The notes: generated by a model from the sequence alone, not told the origin. Shown: positions 51,745-61,183, numbered from the stretch's first letter. The stretch is DNA of 64,000 nt from Yunchengibacter salinarum (GCF_037658235.1 NZ_JBBJLN010000010.1:1-64000), one strand, 5' to 3'. Numbers and translations are program-made.

Positions 51745-53958
51745 TCAGTACCCCGCGCCCAACAGCATCTCCACCGCCAGTTGCCGGGCCAGGTCGCCCC
51801 GGCCCGCCGCCGTCAGCGCCCCGGCAAGCGACCCCGCCACGGCGGGCGGCACCATGCCGGCCTCACCACCCTGTGCGGGGCGGGTGGCCAGAAGCGGCAT
51901 GGCCGCCCCAAGCCCGGCCCCCACGCGCCCGGCGGAAAGATGAATCAGCGCCTGCCGCCAGTGCTGCGGATTGGCCGCCCCACCGGGCAGATAGGCCGCC
52001 CCGTCCGACAGGCGCGCCCAGGCCGTATCCGGCACCGGGTGCCCGATACCGTCCAACAGGCTGAAAACCAGGGCCACGCGGGCCGCTTGCCCGTCCCGCT
52101 CGGCCTTGTCCTCCGGCTCGGTCATGGCATCGAACCAGTCCTGCCACAGGACCGTGTCCGAAACCGGCGCGGTATCCATACCGGACAGCAGCAGAACCGG
52201 CCACAGATCGATCAGGACCGCATCCACCGACGGGTCGTCGCCCGCCCGGCTCTGGCGCAGGCTGGCCAGCCAGCGGGCGGCCCTGTCATGTTCCCCGGCC
52301 AGCAGGTGCAGCCGCACCAGTCGCGCCTTGTCGGCGGGCGACACCTCGGCCTGAGGCAGATCACGGGCCGCCACCGACACGATGGCCGCCAGATGGGCGG
52401 CGCCATGATGACGGGCCAGCCGCTCCAGCAGAGGGCGCAGGGTTTCCAGCCGCGCCTCCAGCCGGGCGCCGTGGGCCAGCCGGCTGGCCAGCGCCAGATC
52501 GATGCCCAGGCCATCGCCGGTGATCCAGTTGTTGAAGGCGTCCTCCACCTGGGCGTTGCTGGCCTCATAGGCGCGCACGAAAGCCCGTGCCGGGCCGAGC
52601 GCCAACGCCCCGCGCCGGGCGAAACGGTCGATCAGCGCGATCTTCACACCGGGCTGAACGCGCGCATTGCTGAGCAGCATATTGGCCGCCAGCGGATCGC
52701 CGCCTTCGTCCGCCAGCTCCGTCACCTGCACCTGTGCCAGCCGCGCCATGGCGGCTTCCAGAACCTCACCGCGAAGCGGCGTGGTCAGGGCGGCATCGCG
52801 GGGCGGCTGGTCGCCTTCGGCCTCCGCCACGATGCGGTCGGTCAGCCGATAAAAGGCGGCGCTGAGCGGATATATCTCCTCAAGAATGCCCAACTGGAAA
52901 TCCAGCGCCTGCCGGTCGCCACTGGCGGCGCGGCAAAAGGCCGCCAGCCGCACCCAGAAAGGGTTTCGATCGTCACTGCGCTGCCGGTCCCCGATCAGGC
53001 AGGCATCCTGCAAGCGCCCCGCCGCCAGGTGGGCATCCACCTGCTGACGGGCCAAAGCGGGCCATTCCCGGTTGCGCGGCAAGGCATCCACCAGCGCGAC
53101 GAAGCCTTCAAGGTCACCGCGGGCGCGCAGCAAGGCCAGCCGCGCGGCAAAAAAATCGCTCACCGATCCCGGCGCGCGGGCAGGCACCACATCCAGTTCC
53201 GAAAGGGCCAGCCGCTCGGCAAACCCATCCAGAACGCGCGAAGCGCCCGTGGCCTGAAACCGCGCCAGCATGGCCTGCTGCCCGGCGCGCTCCAACCCGG
53301 CGAACAGGCCGCGCGACACGCCCTCTTCAGGCGGCAGAACGCCCAGGCCCGACGGGTCCAGCACGGCCAGTTGCCCGGCCACGATGCCGTCCGCATCCGT
53401 TTCCCGCATGGGCTGTGATTGCGGCGTTTCCGTCCGCGTATCGGCATCCTGATCGGGGGCACTGCCTTCGGCGCCCTCCTGTGCGGCACGGGCGCCGGTC
53501 TCTTCAGTCGTCTCCCCGGCGTCTTCCGTGTCTTCCGCCGTTTCCGGGGCCAACATGTCAGGCCGCGGGGCCAGCGCGCCCTTTGGCAGATAGGGACTGG
53601 GCAGAATGGTCGTCGGCTGGCCCATCGCCGGACGACGGGGGGATGGCAGGGTTTCCTGCGCGCCCAAAAGCGGGTCCCGCGCAATCGGCGCAGTCTGGTC
53701 GGGCACAGTCTGGTCGGGCGCTTCTTCCGTCTGTTCTTCAGGCTGGTCCTGATCGCTGCCATCGCCCTTGTCGCCGTCCGCGTCGTCCTGCGCCGCTGCG
53801 GGCGCCGCGATCAAGGCGGGCACCACCGGCAAGGCGGGCACCACCGCCACGCACAGCATCAGGGCCAGCGCCTTCACGGCTGCCGGCAACAGCCGCCGAA
53901 AGGACACAAGCGCGGGCCAACCAGCCACACCGGGGCGATCAGGACGGGAATCGATCAT
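51745..53958 (-). CDS. Large exported helical-repeat protein, function unknown
   Basis: A 737-residue protein with a hydrophobic N-terminal segment (about 28-56, ALALMLCVAVVPALPVVPALIAAPAAAQ) that serves as a signal peptide or anchor. An acidic, Pro/Thr-rich disordered stretch (57-190) follows, then about 540 residues of Ala/Leu/Arg-rich helices resembling TPR or Sel1-like repeats without clear consensus. A protein of this kind in this position between aroK and xerD is common in alphaproteobacteria, but no function is known to me. Its ATG overlaps the end of the small membrane-protein gene by 20 bases. Confidence 0.75.
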   Translation of the reverse strand: MIDSRPDRPGVAGWPALVSFRRLLPAAVKALALMLCVAVVPALPVVPALIAAPAAAQDDADGDKGDGSDQDQPEEQTEEAPDQTVPDQTAPIARDPLLGAQETLPSPRRPAMGQPTTILPSPYLPKGALAPRPDMLAPETAEDTEDAGETTEETGARAAQEGAEGSAPDQDADTRTETPQSQPMRETDADGIVAGQLAVLDPSGLGVLPPEEGVSRGLFAGLERAGQQAMLARFQATGASRVLDGFAERLALSELDVVPARAPGSVSDFFAARLALLRARGDLEGFVALVDALPRNREWPALARQQVDAHLAAGRLQDACLIGDRQRSDDRNPFWVRLAAFCRAASGDRQALDFQLGILEEIYPLSAAFYRLTDRIVAEAEGDQPPRDAALTTPLRGEVLEAAMARLAQVQVTELADEGGDPLAANMLLSNARVQPGVKIALIDRFARRGALALGPARAFVRAYEASNAQVEDAFNNWITGDGLGIDLALASRLAHGARLEARLETLRPLLERLARHHGAAHLAAIVSVAARDLPQAEVSPADKARLVRLHLLAGEHDRAARWLASLRQSRAGDDPSVDAVLIDLWPVLLLSGMDTAPVSDTVLWQDWFDAMTEPEDKAERDGQAARVALVFSLLDGIGHPVPDTAWARLSDGAAYLPGGAANPQHWRQALIHLSAGRVGAGLGAAMPLLATRPAQGGEAGMVPPAVAGSLAGALTAAGRGDLARQLAVEMLLGAGY

Positions 53959-54079
53959 CGCTCAGCGTCTTTTCAACCCGTGCACTGGGGGCGGGAATTT
54001 CCCGCGTCATCAGGAACAACGCGGCACCCAGCACCAGGATCACCGCACCTATGAGAGCCGCGAATTTCGGCTTGGACAT
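53939..54079 (-). CDS. Small single-pass membrane protein (46 residues)
   Basis: A short gene not obvious from ORF length. It runs MSKPKFAALIGAVILVLGAA, continues as a membrane segment to about residue 24 and ends ...RVEKTLSDDRFPS. An ATG three codons upstream (54088) is an alternative; AAGGG lies between. The gene overlaps the start of the large exported protein by 20 bases, so the two are translationally coupled. A short tail with VEK...DDRFP after one membrane helix is a pattern I associate with small conserved alphaproteobacterial proteins at this locus. The function is unknown. Confidence 0.65.
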   Translation of the reverse strand: MSKPKFAALIGAVILVLGAALFLMTREIPAPSARVEKTLSDDRFPS

Positions 54080-54284
54080 GAAAGACATTTCCCTTGTTCA
54101 GACACCGGACCCCCGCGGCCCGAAGCAAGCACCACGGACAAAGCCCGGCAAATCGGCCACAGTGTGCGCGGGATTGGCCGCGAGGGCAAGGCCCCGCCCC
54201 CCATGACGGGGCGATAAAATGACCAAAGGCGGGCGCCACAAAACCCTTGGCCCGTCGGGGACAAGGCGTGTAAAGATCATCGCC

Positions 54285-54938
54285 ATGACTGGCAAGAGTA
54301 CTGGCAAGAATACCGATGCCGCGCCGGAAGATCCCGCGCCGCAAACAACCCACCCGTCACTGACCGACGGGCGGACCCTGGTTCTGGTGGGCCTGATGGG
54401 CGCCGGCAAGACCACCGTGGGGCGCCGCCTGGCCCGAACGCTCAACATGCGGTTCGTGGATTGCGACCATGAAATCGAAAAGGCGGCGGGCATGTCCGTA
54501 TCGGATATCTTCGACACCTTCGGCGAGGGGGAGTTCCGCGCCGGGGAGCGGCGGGTGATCGCCCGGCTGCTGGATGGTCCGCCCAAGGTGCTGGCCACGG
54601 GCGGCGGCGCCTTTGTGGACCATGAAACCCGCGCCCTGATCAAGGAAAAGGCCCTGTCCGTCTGGCTGGATGCGGACGTGACAGTACTTGCGGAGCGCAC
54701 GGGCCGCCGGGATACCCGCCCGCTGCTGCGCGGCGGCGACCGGGAAGCCATACTGGCCGATCTGGCGCGGCGCCGGGCCCCCTTCTACGGGGAGGCGACG
54801 CTGCGCGTGTTTTCCGGTGACGGCCCCCACGAACAGGTGGTCACGGATATTCTGGCCGCACTGAAGGAGCGCCATCAATCCGGCGAAAACCAGGCTTCCC
54901 GCGAAGACCCCACAGGGGCGGAGGCCGGGCAGGCATGA
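54285..54938 (+). CDS. aroK: Shikimate kinase
   Basis: Phosphorylates shikimate on the way to chorismate and aromatic amino acids. The 217-residue protein has Walker A GLMGAGKTTVGRRLAR, the shikimate-binding FVDCDHEIEKAAGMSVSDIF and RAGERRVI, then VLATGGGAF and the lid with RRDTRPLL. The first 30 residues are a non-conserved extension. The start is uncertain: ATG 54285 is used, 54219 is possible, and neither has a good ribosome binding site. The stop overlaps the aroB start as ATGA. Confidence 0.93.
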   Translation: MTGKSTGKNTDAAPEDPAPQTTHPSLTDGRTLVLVGLMGAGKTTVGRRLARTLNMRFVDCDHEIEKAAGMSVSDIFDTFGEGEFRAGERRVIARLLDGPPKVLATGGGAFVDHETRALIKEKALSVWLDADVTVLAERTGRRDTRPLLRGGDREAILADLARRRAPFYGEATLRVFSGDGPHEQVVTDILAALKERHQSGENQASREDPTGAEAGQA

Positions 54939-56080
54939 GCGACACTCCATCCTGTGTTCTGGAAACCGTGCCGGTGGCGCTGGGCGCGCGCACCTATGAC
55001 ATCCGCATCGGCACCGGCCTGATCGACAATCTGGGCGCCGAAATCGGCGACCTGCTGCCCCGCAAGCGCACCGCCATCATCACCGACGAAACCGTGGCCG
55101 CGCTGTATGAACAGCGGGCGGTGGCCGGGCTGGAAGCGGCGGGAATCACGGTGCACACCCTTAAGGTGCCGCCGGGCGAGGGGTCCAAGTCCATCACCAT
55201 GCTGGACCGTCTGTGCGGCGACCTGCTCGCCACCGGGCTGGAGCGCAGCGACATGGTGATCGCGCTGGGCGGCGGCGTTGTGGGCGATCTGGCGGGCTTT
55301 GCCGCCGCCATACTGCGCCGGGGCATGGATTTCATCCAGGTGCCCACCACCCTGCTGGCGCAGGTGGACAGTTCCGTGGGCGGCAAGACCGGCATCAATA
55401 CCGGCCATGGCAAGAATCTGCTGGGCGCCTTTCACCAGCCGCGCCGGGTGCTGATCGATCTGGCCGCACTGGACACCCTGCCGGATCGGGAACGCCGCGC
55501 AGGCTATGCGGAGGTGGTGAAATACGGCCTGATCGACGACCCCGAATTTTTCCGGTGGCTTGAGGATCATGGCCCCGCCCTGCTGGCCGGGGACAGGCCC
55601 GCCGCCCGCCACGCCATCGCCACCAGTTGCCGGGCCAAGGCCCGCACCGTGGCCGAGGACGAGCGCGAAGGCGGCAAGCGGGCCTTGCTCAATCTGGGCC
55701 ACACCTTCGGCCATGCGCTGGAGGCCGAGGCCGGTTATGACGGCAGCCTGCTGCACGGCGAGGCGGTGGCCATCGGCATGGTGCTGGCGCTGGACCTGTC
55801 GGTGCGGCTGGGGCTGGCCACACCGGCGGAGCGGAACCGTGTGGCCGCCCATCTGGCCGCCACCGGCCTGCCCACCAGCCCGGCGACCCTGAACCGCCCG
55901 CTGACGGTGGACCGGCTGATGGCCCACATGGCGCAGGACAAGAAGGTTTCCGGCGGCAAACTGGTGCTGATTCTGGGCCCCATTGGCGGGGCGGCCATCC
56001 ACCGCGACGTGGACCCGGAAGACGTGCGCGCCGTCTGGGCGGCGGCGCTGGCGGGCGACGGGGCGGGGGTTGCCTCATGA
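54935..56080 (+). CDS. aroB: 3-dehydroquinate synthase
   Basis: NAD- and metal-dependent second enzyme of the shikimate pathway. The 381-residue length is typical. Visible are the NAD-binding GEGSKS and LGGGVVGDLAGFAAA, the active-site VPTTLLAQVDSSVGGKTGIN, EVVKYGLI and the metal ligands in NLGHTFGHALE with the later LLHGEAVAIGM. It is coupled to aroK and to the CorC-like gene by ATGA overlaps on both sides. Confidence 0.97.
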   Translation: MSDTPSCVLETVPVALGARTYDIRIGTGLIDNLGAEIGDLLPRKRTAIITDETVAALYEQRAVAGLEAAGITVHTLKVPPGEGSKSITMLDRLCGDLLATGLERSDMVIALGGGVVGDLAGFAAAILRRGMDFIQVPTTLLAQVDSSVGGKTGINTGHGKNLLGAFHQPRRVLIDLAALDTLPDRERRAGYAEVVKYGLIDDPEFFRWLEDHGPALLAGDRPAARHAIATSCRAKARTVAEDEREGGKRALLNLGHTFGHALEAEAGYDGSLLHGEAVAIGMVLALDLSVRLGLATPAERNRVAAHLAATGLPTSPATLNRPLTVDRLMAHMAQDKKVSGGKLVLILGPIGGAAIHRDVDPEDVRAVWAAALAGDGAGVAS

Positions 56081-57399
56081 CCGACGACACGCCCCCCGCC
56101 CTGCCCGCCGCGCTGGCGCCCCCCGACATGGTGGACCTGTGGCTCACCGGGCTTGCCATTCTGGTGCTGCTGGTTCTGTCGGGCATTTTCTCCGGCTCGG
56201 AAACGGCGCTTACGGCGGCATCCAAGGCGCGCATTCACCAATTGGCCAAGACCGGGCGGAAAAGCGCAAAGCGCGTGTCCCGCCTGATCGAGGACAAGGA
56301 ACGCCTGCTGGGCGCCATATTGCTGGGCAATAATCTGGTGAACATTCTGGCCTCGGCGCTCGCCACCAGCCTGCTGATCACGCTGGTGGGCGACGAGGGT
56401 GTGGTCTATGCCACGCTGCTGATGACCGCGCTGGTGCTGATCTTCGCCGAGGTGCTGCCCAAATCCTATGCCATCGCCAACCCGGATCGCATGGCGCTGA
56501 CCGTTTCCGCCTTCATCGCCGCCATGGTGTGGCTGTTTTCCCCGGTGGTCGCCATTGTCCGGCAGGTGGTGCGCTTCACTCTGCGGCTGGCGGGCACGGA
56601 TATCTCCCGGCTGGAAAGCGTGTTGACCCCGCAGGAGGAAATCCGCTCCACCATCGACCTGCAAAGCGCCGAGGGCGGCATTGTGCGGGAAGACCGGCAC
56701 ATGCTCGGCTCCATTCTGGAGCTGGACGAGGTGACGGTGGAAGACGTGATGGTGCACCGCAAATCCATGCAGGCGCTGAACCTGTCCGCCCGCCCCGCCG
56801 ATATCGTGGCGGCGGTGGTGCGCAGCCCGCACACCCGGCTGCCGCTCTATGACGGGGAGAACGAGAATATCGTCGGTATCCTCCATGCCAAGGACGTGCT
56901 GCGCGCGCTCAGGCGCAGCGGCTGGCAGATGGACAGGTTCGACCCCCGCACCGTGATGAAAGACCCCTGGTTCGTGCCGGAAACCACCAGCCTGCGGGAG
57001 CAGCTTGACGCCTTTCTGGAACGCCACAGCCATTTCGCGCTGGTGGTGAACGAATATGGCGACATTCAGGGGCTGGTGACGCTGGAAGACATACTGGAAG
57101 AAATCGTGGGCGAGATCGCCGACGAGCACGATTATGAAGTGGAAGGCGCCCGCATCCTGCCCGACGGCACGGTGCAGGCGGAAGGCACGGTGCCCATCCG
57201 CGACCTGAACCGGATGCTGGACTGGGACCTGCCGGACGACGCCGCCACCACCATTGCCGGGCTGGTGATCTTTGAGGCCGAAGCCATCCCGATCGTGGGC
57301 CAGAGCTTCAGCTTCCACGGCTACCGCTTCCACATCACCGCCCGCAAACGCAACCAGATCACCGGCGTACGGGTGCAAAAGGAAAAACCGGCGGAGTAA
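56077..57399 (+). CDS. CNNM/CorC-type membrane protein with CBS domains
   Basis: A 440-residue protein of the HlyC/CorC family, implicated in magnesium or cobalt efflux; the old name hemolysin is misleading. An N-terminal DUF21 membrane domain (about residues 20-200) opens with LVLLVLSGIFSGSETALTAASKARI. Two CBS domains follow (EVTVEDVMVHRKSMQALNL; DPWFVPETTSLREQLDAFL), then the CorC_HlyC C-terminal domain (DGTVQAEGTVPIRDLNRMLDW). It is third in the aroK-aroB operon, a grouping shared with other alphaproteobacteria. The start overlaps the aroB stop by ATGA. Confidence 0.93.
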   Translation: MTDDTPPALPAALAPPDMVDLWLTGLAILVLLVLSGIFSGSETALTAASKARIHQLAKTGRKSAKRVSRLIEDKERLLGAILLGNNLVNILASALATSLLITLVGDEGVVYATLLMTALVLIFAEVLPKSYAIANPDRMALTVSAFIAAMVWLFSPVVAIVRQVVRFTLRLAGTDISRLESVLTPQEEIRSTIDLQSAEGGIVREDRHMLGSILELDEVTVEDVMVHRKSMQALNLSARPADIVAAVVRSPHTRLPLYDGENENIVGILHAKDVLRALRRSGWQMDRFDPRTVMKDPWFVPETTSLREQLDAFLERHSHFALVVNEYGDIQGLVTLEDILEEIVGEIADEHDYEVEGARILPDGTVQAEGTVPIRDLNRMLDWDLPDDAATTIAGLVIFEAEAIPIVGQSFSFHGYRFHITARKRNQITGVRVQKEKPAE

Positions 57400-57401
57400 T
57401 T

Positions 57402-57788
57402 TTAAATCTGCTGCAGCCCTTTATCAATTATCGTTTTTAGACTTTGCTGAAATTTGCCTAGGTCAGCGTATGCAATTCTAAATTCTGAATTTAACTGCTG
57501 ATCTTTCGCTGGGTCTCTTGCCTGTAATTGAGAATCAACTTTATTAACACACGACGGTTGGCAAAAGGATCGCATGAGAAAATTCTTATTTCTCACTTGA
57601 GGGATTACCGTAATAACGACCCCAGAATTCTGATTTTTCGAAACCCGAAAGTCGGGACTATCCGTACAATAAACCTTATTCAGGCTTCTGTAGCTATCAT
57701 AAATATCAAATATGAAATCCCTAATATTATCTTTCTCGATTTTGTCGATATTGGGCAACGCGAGCATGAAATTTACAATCTCTTTCAT
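57402..57788 (-). CDS. AT-rich orphan gene, function unknown
   Basis: A 128-residue soluble protein (MKEIVNFMLALPNIDKIEKD...) with no recognised domain. Composition and codon use (ATA, AAA, TTA) are unlike the GC-rich neighbours, suggesting recent gain. AAGGA lies ten bases before the ATG. It sits between the CorC-like stop, two bases away, and the htpG terminator, so it was inserted at a transcription-neutral spot. Three cysteines are present but no motif. It could be an isolated immunity, antitoxin or phage gene; nothing in the sequence decides. Confidence 0.6.
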   Translation of the reverse strand: MKEIVNFMLALPNIDKIEKDNIRDFIFDIYDSYRSLNKVYCTDSPDFRVSKNQNSGVVITVIPQVRNKNFLMRSFCQPSCVNKVDSQLQARDPAKDQQLNSEFRIAYADLGKFQQSLKTIIDKGLQQI

Positions 57789-57814
57789 ATAAATCTTTCC
57801 TTCGAACTACGACT

Positions 57815-57845
57815 AAAACCGAGGGTAGCATGATGCCACCCTCGG
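57815..57845 (-). terminator. Terminator of htpG (minus strand)
   Basis: CCGAGGGT pairs with ACCCTCGG (57819-57826 with 57838-57845) around an 11-base loop; on the minus strand TTTT follows. It ends the htpG transcript before the AT-rich orphan gene. Confidence 0.85.
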
Positions 57846-57867
57846 AGAAAATTTCAACGCCTAAAAA

Positions 57868-59784
57868 TTAAGCTAGCCCCTGCTCCATGGCGCGGGAGAG
57901 GCGTTCGGCGAAGGCGGTGGGGTCGGCGGGGGGATCGCCCTCCAGGATGCGGGCCTGATCCAGCACCAGATGCACCGGGTCGGTCAGCGTGTTGGCGGCA
58001 TTGTCGTCCGCCGCCCTGGCCGCCAGCTTGCGAATCAGCGGATTGGCGGGATTCACTTCCAGAATCTTGGCGCTCATCCGGTCAAGCTGGTTGTGCGCCT
58101 TCAGCAACCGTTCCAGATGCATGTCCATGGCCTGATCGTCCGCCACCAGACAGGCGGCGGTTTTGGTCAGGCGGTCGGACGGGCGCACATCGGCCACCAC
58201 ATCCCCCAGCACCGTTTTCATCAGCGCGGTCAGCCGGGTCATCTCGTCCTCGCTGGCGCTGTCTTCCGGCTTCTTGTCCGCCTTGTCCCCGTCGCCCAGG
58301 TCTTTCAGCTCGCTGGCGCCGCGGGTGATGGATTTCAGCGGCTTGTCGTCATAGTCCGGCACCATCTGAAGCCAGAAGTCATCCACCGCGTCCGACAGCA
58401 GCAGCACTTCCACATCCTTGTCCCGGAAACCTTCAAGCTGCGGGCTGCGCGCCACCGTCTTTTCATCCGTTCCGGTAACGTAATAGATGGTTTTCTGGCC
58501 GTCCTTCATGCGGGACACATAGTCCTTCAATGTGGTCCAGCCATCCGCCTTGGTGGACTTGAAGCGCGCCAGTTCAAGAAGCTGATCCCGGCGCTCATGG
58601 TCCTCATAGATGCCTTCCTTGATAACGGGGCCGAAGGCTTCCCATATCTTGAAAAAGCTATCCTGATCCTTGTCCGCCAGCCGGGTCAGTTCGCCCACCA
58701 CCTTCTTGGTGATGGCCTTTGACATACGGGTCACCGCCGGATTGTTCTGCAACATTTCACGGCTGATGTTCAGCGGCAGGTCCTGGCTGTCCACCACGCC
58801 GCGCAGGAAACGCAGCCAGCCGGGCAGTACATCGCCCGCATCCTCGGTAATGAAAATCCGCTTCACATAGAGCTTGAGCCGCCCCTTGCGCGCCGGATCG
58901 AACAGGTCCATGGGCTGCTGGGAGGGGATGAACAGCAGCACCGTATATTCCTGCATCCCTTCCGCTTTCCAGTGGATGGTGTGGGCCGGTTCGTCAAAGG
59001 CATGGCTCACATGGCGGTAGAATTCGGTGTACTGCTCCTCCGTGATCTCGGACTTGGGGCGGGTCCACAGCGCCTTGCCATCGTTCAGCCGCTCGGCGCC
59101 CTTTTCATTGCCGTCTTCATCCGTGGCCCCCTTGATGGCGAGCGTGATGGGCACGGCGATATGATCCGAATAGGTCTTGATCACATGCTCCAGCCGGTGC
59201 TGGCTGAGGAATTCGTCCGCGTCCTCCTTGATGTGCAGGACGATATCGGTGCCGCGCCCCTCTTTCCCGGCGGGGTTGATGGTATAGCTGCCCTCACCGT
59301 CGCTTTCCCAGGCCCAGGCGTCATCCTCACCGGCGCGGCGGGTGGTCACCTGCACCTTGTCCGCCACCATGAAAACGGAATAGAAGCCCACGCCGAACTG
59401 GCCGATCAACTGCACATCCTTCTGCGCGTCGCCGGTGAGCTGATCCATGAAGCTGCTGGTGCCGGAGCGCGCAATGGTGCCCAGATTGTCCTTCAGGTCG
59501 GCCTTGTTCATGCCGATCCCGTTATCGCTGACCGTGATGGTGCGCGCGTCCGGGTCCACCGAAATGTTGATGTGAAAATCCGGGTCGTCCTGTGTCAGGG
59601 ACGGTTCCGTCAGCGCGGCATAGCGCAGCTTGTCGCAGGCATCCGACGCGTTGGAGATCAGCTCGCGCAGGAAAATCTCCCGCTCGGAATAGACCGAATG
59701 GACCATCAGTTTCAGCAGGCGGGAGACCTCCGCCTCGAAGCCCAGCGTTTCACCCGTTTCCGTTTTCTCCGTTGTGTCGTTCAT
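57868..59784 (-). CDS. htpG: Chaperone HtpG (Hsp90)
   Basis: Cytoplasmic Hsp90 chaperone that helps client proteins mature in cooperation with DnaK. The 638-residue protein has the GHKL ATP site: SVYSEREIFLRELISNASDACDKLR, ITVSDNGIGMNKADL, IGQFGVGFYSVFMVAD and GRGTDIVLHI. The middle segment with LPLNISREMLQNN and the C-terminal dimerisation part are complete. The start at 59784 (MNDTTEK) has AAGGG seven bases upstream; an ATG eight codons earlier precedes that site and is less likely. Confidence 0.97.
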   Translation of the reverse strand: MNDTTEKTETGETLGFEAEVSRLLKLMVHSVYSEREIFLRELISNASDACDKLRYAALTEPSLTQDDPDFHINISVDPDARTITVSDNGIGMNKADLKDNLGTIARSGTSSFMDQLTGDAQKDVQLIGQFGVGFYSVFMVADKVQVTTRRAGEDDAWAWESDGEGSYTINPAGKEGRGTDIVLHIKEDADEFLSQHRLEHVIKTYSDHIAVPITLAIKGATDEDGNEKGAERLNDGKALWTRPKSEITEEQYTEFYRHVSHAFDEPAHTIHWKAEGMQEYTVLLFIPSQQPMDLFDPARKGRLKLYVKRIFITEDAGDVLPGWLRFLRGVVDSQDLPLNISREMLQNNPAVTRMSKAITKKVVGELTRLADKDQDSFFKIWEAFGPVIKEGIYEDHERRDQLLELARFKSTKADGWTTLKDYVSRMKDGQKTIYYVTGTDEKTVARSPQLEGFRDKDVEVLLLSDAVDDFWLQMVPDYDDKPLKSITRGASELKDLGDGDKADKKPEDSASEDEMTRLTALMKTVLGDVVADVRPSDRLTKTAACLVADDQAMDMHLERLLKAHNQLDRMSAKILEVNPANPLIRKLAARAADDNAANTLTDPVHLVLDQARILEGDPPADPTAFAERLSRAMEQGLA

Positions 59785-59860
59785 TACGGACCCTTTGACT
59801 GTAATCATTCACTGATTGAAGGACGAATGCGGACCCCGCACCCGAAAGCTCTCCGCTGGG

Positions 59861-59888
59861 AGATAAGAACCCCCCGCCCGGCTTCAAG
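59861..59888 (-). promoter_or_regulatory. Sigma-32 heat-shock promoter of htpG
   Basis: On the minus strand CTTG(AAG) at 59888-59885, a 17-base spacer and CTTATCT at 59867-59861 match the alphaproteobacterial RpoH consensus CTTG-N17/18-CYTATNT at every position. It lies 77-104 bases before the htpG start. The -35 box overlaps the final codons of the upstream gene. Confidence 0.75.
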
Positions 59889-61155
59889 AGGCAGGCCCGC
59901 CCCCATCGTCATTTTCCGCGTCATTTTCTCTGTTATCGTCCATGGCGGTCCCGCCATCGTCCCCGCCATCGTCCCCGGCGGCATCGCTGGCCGGGGCTTC
60001 AAGGGCGCGATCCACTGCGCCCGACGCGCTGTCCGGCGAGTCCGCCAGAAAGGCCGAGCGGTCGCGGGTCAGCACATCCGCCGCATCCGCGGGCAGGCGG
60101 TACAGCCAGCCGCGCGTGCGGACCATCAGCGCCGCCGCCCGTGCCTGTGGCCCTTCGGATGCATCGGATGGCTCTTCCGCTGCCCCGTCTTCAGCTAATG
60201 GGGCTTCGGCTGGCGCGTCTGCCGCTGGCGTCTCTTCCCCGGCCTGATCGTCGCCGTCCGCGGGGAGGGTCTCGGCCACATCGGCGCTGATCCGCGCCCA
60301 CAGGCCCTCCTCCGCCCCCAGCGCCGCGCCGTCGAACAGGGCCAGCCGCACCACCAGCCCGTCAAAGCCGGTCAGGGTCACATGGCCCACCGGCGCATCG
60401 ATCGGGTTGTTGCCGCTGCGCACATCTTCCGGCGACAGGCCCGACAGCACGCGCGCCGGTTCCCGCCGCGACCACCGGGATACGGGCGTCTCGTCCTCCG
60501 CCATATCAGCCAGAACGAATGCCTCGTCCGGCGCCTGCCGGGCCAGCGTGGCCGAGGTGCGATCCGGGCCGCCAAGCGCCACCGAGCGGATCGCCACCTG
60601 ATCAACCCCCAGCAATGTCTTGTCGATCCAGAATCCGGGGTTCGCCGAAACGCGCGGCAGGCCGGTCACCAGCCAGCTTCGCGGCTCGTCCGTGCGCTTC
60701 ACATAGGTCAGGCTGTCACCGGCCCGATTGGCGGATCGCTCGCCCAGATCAAGCTGCGCCAGCCGCGTGCCCGTGCCGCGCAGCACGGTCAGCGTCACCG
60801 CCTTTTCACCCAGGCCGATGCGCGCGAACCAGTCCGCATTGGCGGTTTTGGGCTCCCGGCGCCGGGACAGCACCAGCCCGCGCAGCACATCCCGCACGCG
60901 CGCCTGATCGGCGGGATACCCGGCCCGGTCGGTCACACGCCAGGCGCCGTCCGCGCGGGCAAGGGTCACCTGCCGGTCCTGGCCGGTCAGCTCCAGCCGG
61001 TCGGCGCTGTTGATGCGGTTGGCCAGTTCAGGGAACAGCGGTTCGCCGCGCCCCCCCTTGGTGGCGCCCGGCGGCTCGCCGAACAGAACCCAGATCGCCC
61101 CCAGAACGGCCAGCAATGTGAGCCAGCCAAGCAGTGTGGTCAGTCGCGTGGACAT
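59884..61155 (-). CDS. DUF4340 protein of an ABC export operon
   Basis: A 423-residue protein with an N-terminal membrane anchor (LTTLLGWLTLLAVLGAIWVLF) and a large periplasmic part with the DUF4340 pattern (LTGQDRQVTLARADGAWRVTDRAGYPADQARVRDVLRGL; WIDKTLLGVDQVAIRSVAL). In other bacteria DUF4340 genes lie next to GldF/GldG-like ABC genes, as here. The C-terminal third is acidic and Ala/Asp/Gly-rich with no fold, ending in DDGG-type runs. GGGAGA precedes the ATG at 61155. The coding region overlaps the end of the GldG-like gene's flank by 29 bases of separation only, so it belongs to the same operon. Confidence 0.8.
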   Translation of the reverse strand: MSTRLTTLLGWLTLLAVLGAIWVLFGEPPGATKGGRGEPLFPELANRINSADRLELTGQDRQVTLARADGAWRVTDRAGYPADQARVRDVLRGLVLSRRREPKTANADWFARIGLGEKAVTLTVLRGTGTRLAQLDLGERSANRAGDSLTYVKRTDEPRSWLVTGLPRVSANPGFWIDKTLLGVDQVAIRSVALGGPDRTSATLARQAPDEAFVLADMAEDETPVSRWSRREPARVLSGLSPEDVRSGNNPIDAPVGHVTLTGFDGLVVRLALFDGAALGAEEGLWARISADVAETLPADGDDQAGEETPAADAPAEAPLAEDGAAEEPSDASEGPQARAAALMVRTRGWLYRLPADAADVLTRDRSAFLADSPDSASGAVDRALEAPASDAAGDDGGDDGGTAMDDNRENDAENDDGGGPAS

Positions 61156-61183
61156 GGTCTTGTCTCCCACCTTTGTGCAGGCG

